DNA of 7,982 bases from Cytophagales bacterium (lineage in GTDB: Bacteria; Bacteroidota; Bacteroidia; Cytophagales; Cyclobacteriaceae): NCBI GenBank assembly GCA_003454975.1, contig DMST01000128.1:1-7982 (forward strand), read 5' to 3'. Each line of letters starts with the position of its first letter. Position 1 is the stretch's first letter. The translations under genes and the position numbers were made by a program. Below, piece by piece: positions 6,698-7,982 of the stretch. The notes below the pieces were generated by a model that was not told the origin of the DNA, made no database searches, and saw nothing but the letters and a program-made list of their open reading frames with translations.

Positions 6698-6778
6698 TGT
6701 ATTTCTTTCAAGGCAAAGTCATGGGAAAAATGCCCGCTATTCCCTTTCTTTCGGCTTTATTGCAATTTTTTAAAAAAT
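6656..6778. promoter_or_regulatory. repeated ATTGCAAT boxes and A/T palindrome upstream of receptor
   Basis: The 8-bp palindrome ATTGCAAT occurs at 6656-6663 and 6759-6766, with a one-mismatch copy AATGCAAT at 6675-6682, 19 bp from the first. A perfect 14-bp palindrome of A6T6 type lies at 6765-6778. From 6761 to 6810 only 9 of 50 bases are G or C. Together this is likely the promoter and control region of the gene at 6816; I could not fix a -33/-7 Bacteroidota promoter with confidence. Confidence 0.4.
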
Positions 6779-6815
6779 AGAATTTTATCAATTATCACTT
6801 TTTTACCCTTAGCTT

Positions 6816-7982
6816 GTGAAAAACCTATACCTATTGGCATTACTCTTGGGCTCCTTTGGTTTTGCCCAAGCACAGTCTACTGTTTCGGGAACGGTCACGG
6901 ATGAAAACGGCGACCCCATGCCCGGAGTAGCTATCATGGAGAAAGGGACTAGTAACGGTGCCACCTCTAATTTCGACGGACAATTCAGTATCTCGGTAGC
7001 TTCCTTGGACGCTACCTTGGTCCCGTACTTTGTGGGCTACCGTCGTCAGGAAATCCCACTGAATGGGCGGAGCGAAATCAATTTCACCATGACGCCCGCC
7101 GTTCAAGCGCTCAACGAAGTGCTGGTGGTGGGTTCGCGGAGTTACGAACGCTCGGCGGTAGAAGCCCCGGTGCCCATTGATGTGATTGATGCTTCTGCGC
7201 TGGCTGCCAATAATGGTCGGGTGGAGATCAATCAGATCCTGCAGTATGCCGCCCCCTCCTTCAATGCTACCAAGCAGTCCGGTTCGGACGGTGCCGACCA
7301 CATCGACCCAGCATCGCTCCGTGGCCTGGGACCGGACCAGACGCTGGTACTGATCAACGGTAAGCGGCGTCACCAGAGCTCGCTCATCAACGTATTTGGT
7401 ACGCGGGGCCGTGGCAACACCGGTACCGACCTCAATTCCATACCCGTGTGGGCCATCAAGCGCATTGAGGTACTGCGCGACGGGGCTTCGGCCCAGTACG
7501 GCTCCGACGCCATTGCCGGGGTGATCAACATTGTGCTCAAGGACCAAACTGAAGGGTTGACCGGCGGGGTTACTTACGGTGCTTACAGCACCAATGTGGG
7601 CGAGGGCTACGCGGAGGAGTCGGGCGAAACGCTCTTCAACGTTCAGGGCACCAAACGACTGGACGGCGAAGACCGCAGTTTTGATGGCAATACCGCCAAG
7701 CTGGACTTGAACTATGGCGTAGCCTTGGGTGATGATGGTGGCTACATCAACGTTACTTCCGAGCTACTTTCCAAAGAGCGAACGCTTCGCCCTGGTTTCT
7801 CCTGGCGGCAGGGCTACGGCTCGGCGGCCGTAGATCAGTTTCAGATGATGGCGAATATGTCCTTGCCTTTGGGTGAGAATACCGACCTGTATGCCTTTGG
7901 TGGCCGCGGCGACCGCAATACCGATGCTTTTGCCTTTTCGCGCAGCGCACCGGGTGTGGACGGAGACAGCCGTGCGGTACCT
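6816..7982 (+). CDS. TonB-dependent outer-membrane receptor, N-terminal part, GTG start
   Basis: A frame open from 6816 to the window edge gives 389 residues of a TonB-dependent receptor, a 22-strand barrel importing a ligand across the outer membrane with energy from TonB-ExbBD. The start is GTG: the in-frame TAG at 6810-6812 excludes anything upstream, and the GTG gives a proper signal peptide (K-N-L-Y-L-L-A-L-L-L, cleavage near A17 or A19). A carboxypeptidase-like regulatory domain follows (about 22-93; G25-T-V-T-D-E-N-G-D-P-M-P-G-V), then N100-E-V-L-V-V-G and the plug (about 115-240) with L-R-G-L-G-P-D-Q-T-L-V-L-I-N-G-K-R and E218-V-L-R-D-G-A-S-A-Q-Y-G-S-D-A-I-A-G. The barrel begins near 245 and continues past the window. 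I see no SusD partner within the window, and the plug looks like the iron/cofactor type rather than SusC, but the ligand cannot be named. No Shine-Dalgarno precedes it. Confidence 0.92.
   Translation, partial: MKNLYLLALLLGSFGFAQAQSTVSGTVTDENGDPMPGVAIMEKGTSNGATSNFDGQFSISVASLDATLVPYFVGYRRQEIPLNGRSEINFTMTPAVQALNEVLVVGSRSYERSAVEAPVPIDVIDASALAANNGRVEINQILQYAAPSFNATKQSGSDGADHIDPASLRGLGPDQTLVLINGKRRHQSSLINVFGTRGRGNTGTDLNSIPVWAIKRIEVLRDGASAQYGSDAIAGVINIVLKDQTEGLTGGVTYGAYSTNVGEGYAEESGETLFNVQGTKRLDGEDRSFDGNTAKLDLNYGVALGDDGGYINVTSELLSKERTLRPGFSWRQGYGSAAVDQFQMMANMSLPLGENTDLYAFGGRGDRNTDAFAFSRSAPGVDGDSRAVP

Noticed and set aside
6683..6904. 73-codon + strand ORF starting inside the inverted repeat
   Set aside because: It overlaps the receptor start in another frame, lies mostly in AT-rich promoter-like DNA and has no ribosome binding site or recognisable sequence.
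6840..7547. 235-codon open frame on the - strand
   Set aside because: It is antisense to the regulatory and plug domains of the TonB receptor, whose family motifs are unmistakable; it has no recognisable domain or start signals.

Overview
The window looks like a chromosomal segment of a Bacteroidota bacterium, possibly of the Saprospiria (Lewinella-like) group. Four things suggest this: exported proteins whose signal peptides end in A-Q, a TonB-dependent receptor with an N-terminal carboxypeptidase-like domain, weak or absent Shine-Dalgarno sequences at several starts, and hairpin-rich intergenic DNA of a kind I associate with this group. The phylum is a reasonable inference; the lower-rank placement is a guess. 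All supported genes are on the + strand.

Layout: (1) positions 1-129 are the C-terminal end of a GrpB/UPF0157-type protein. (2) Positions 233-1945 and 2009-3430 are two adjacent but divergent serine hydrolases of the beta-lactamase/penicillin-binding fold, the first a lipoprotein and the second with an ordinary signal peptide; 63 bp separate them, so they are probably co-transcribed. (3) Positions 3431-4049 are noncoding and hold many short perfect or near-perfect hairpins, probably a decayed dispersed repeat. (4) Positions 4050-4166 are a possible 38-residue hydrophobic ORF that ends by an ATGA overlap on the next gene. (5) Positions 4163-4993 encode an M23-type metallopeptidase lipoprotein that appears to lack one conserved catalytic histidine. 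(6) Positions 5094-6569 encode an exported S41-type serine peptidase. (7) Positions 6570-6815 are an AT-rich intergenic region with a hairpin and repeated ATTGCAAT palindromes. (8) From 6816 to the window end runs the N-terminal part of a TonB-dependent receptor that starts with GTG.

Four consecutive complete genes therefore encode exported or envelope-anchored hydrolases: two serine hydrolases, one M23-fold protein and one S41 peptidase. They are followed by an outer-membrane receptor. A shared role in envelope or peptide processing is possible, but nothing in the sequence proves it; the intergenic gaps between the M23, S41 and receptor genes suggest separate transcription units. I see no CRISPR array, tRNA, rRNA, transposase or recognised defence system. 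The most unusual points are the small ORF coupled to the M23 gene, the His-to-Pro change in the M23 domain, the hairpin cluster, and the symmetric boxes upstream of the receptor.
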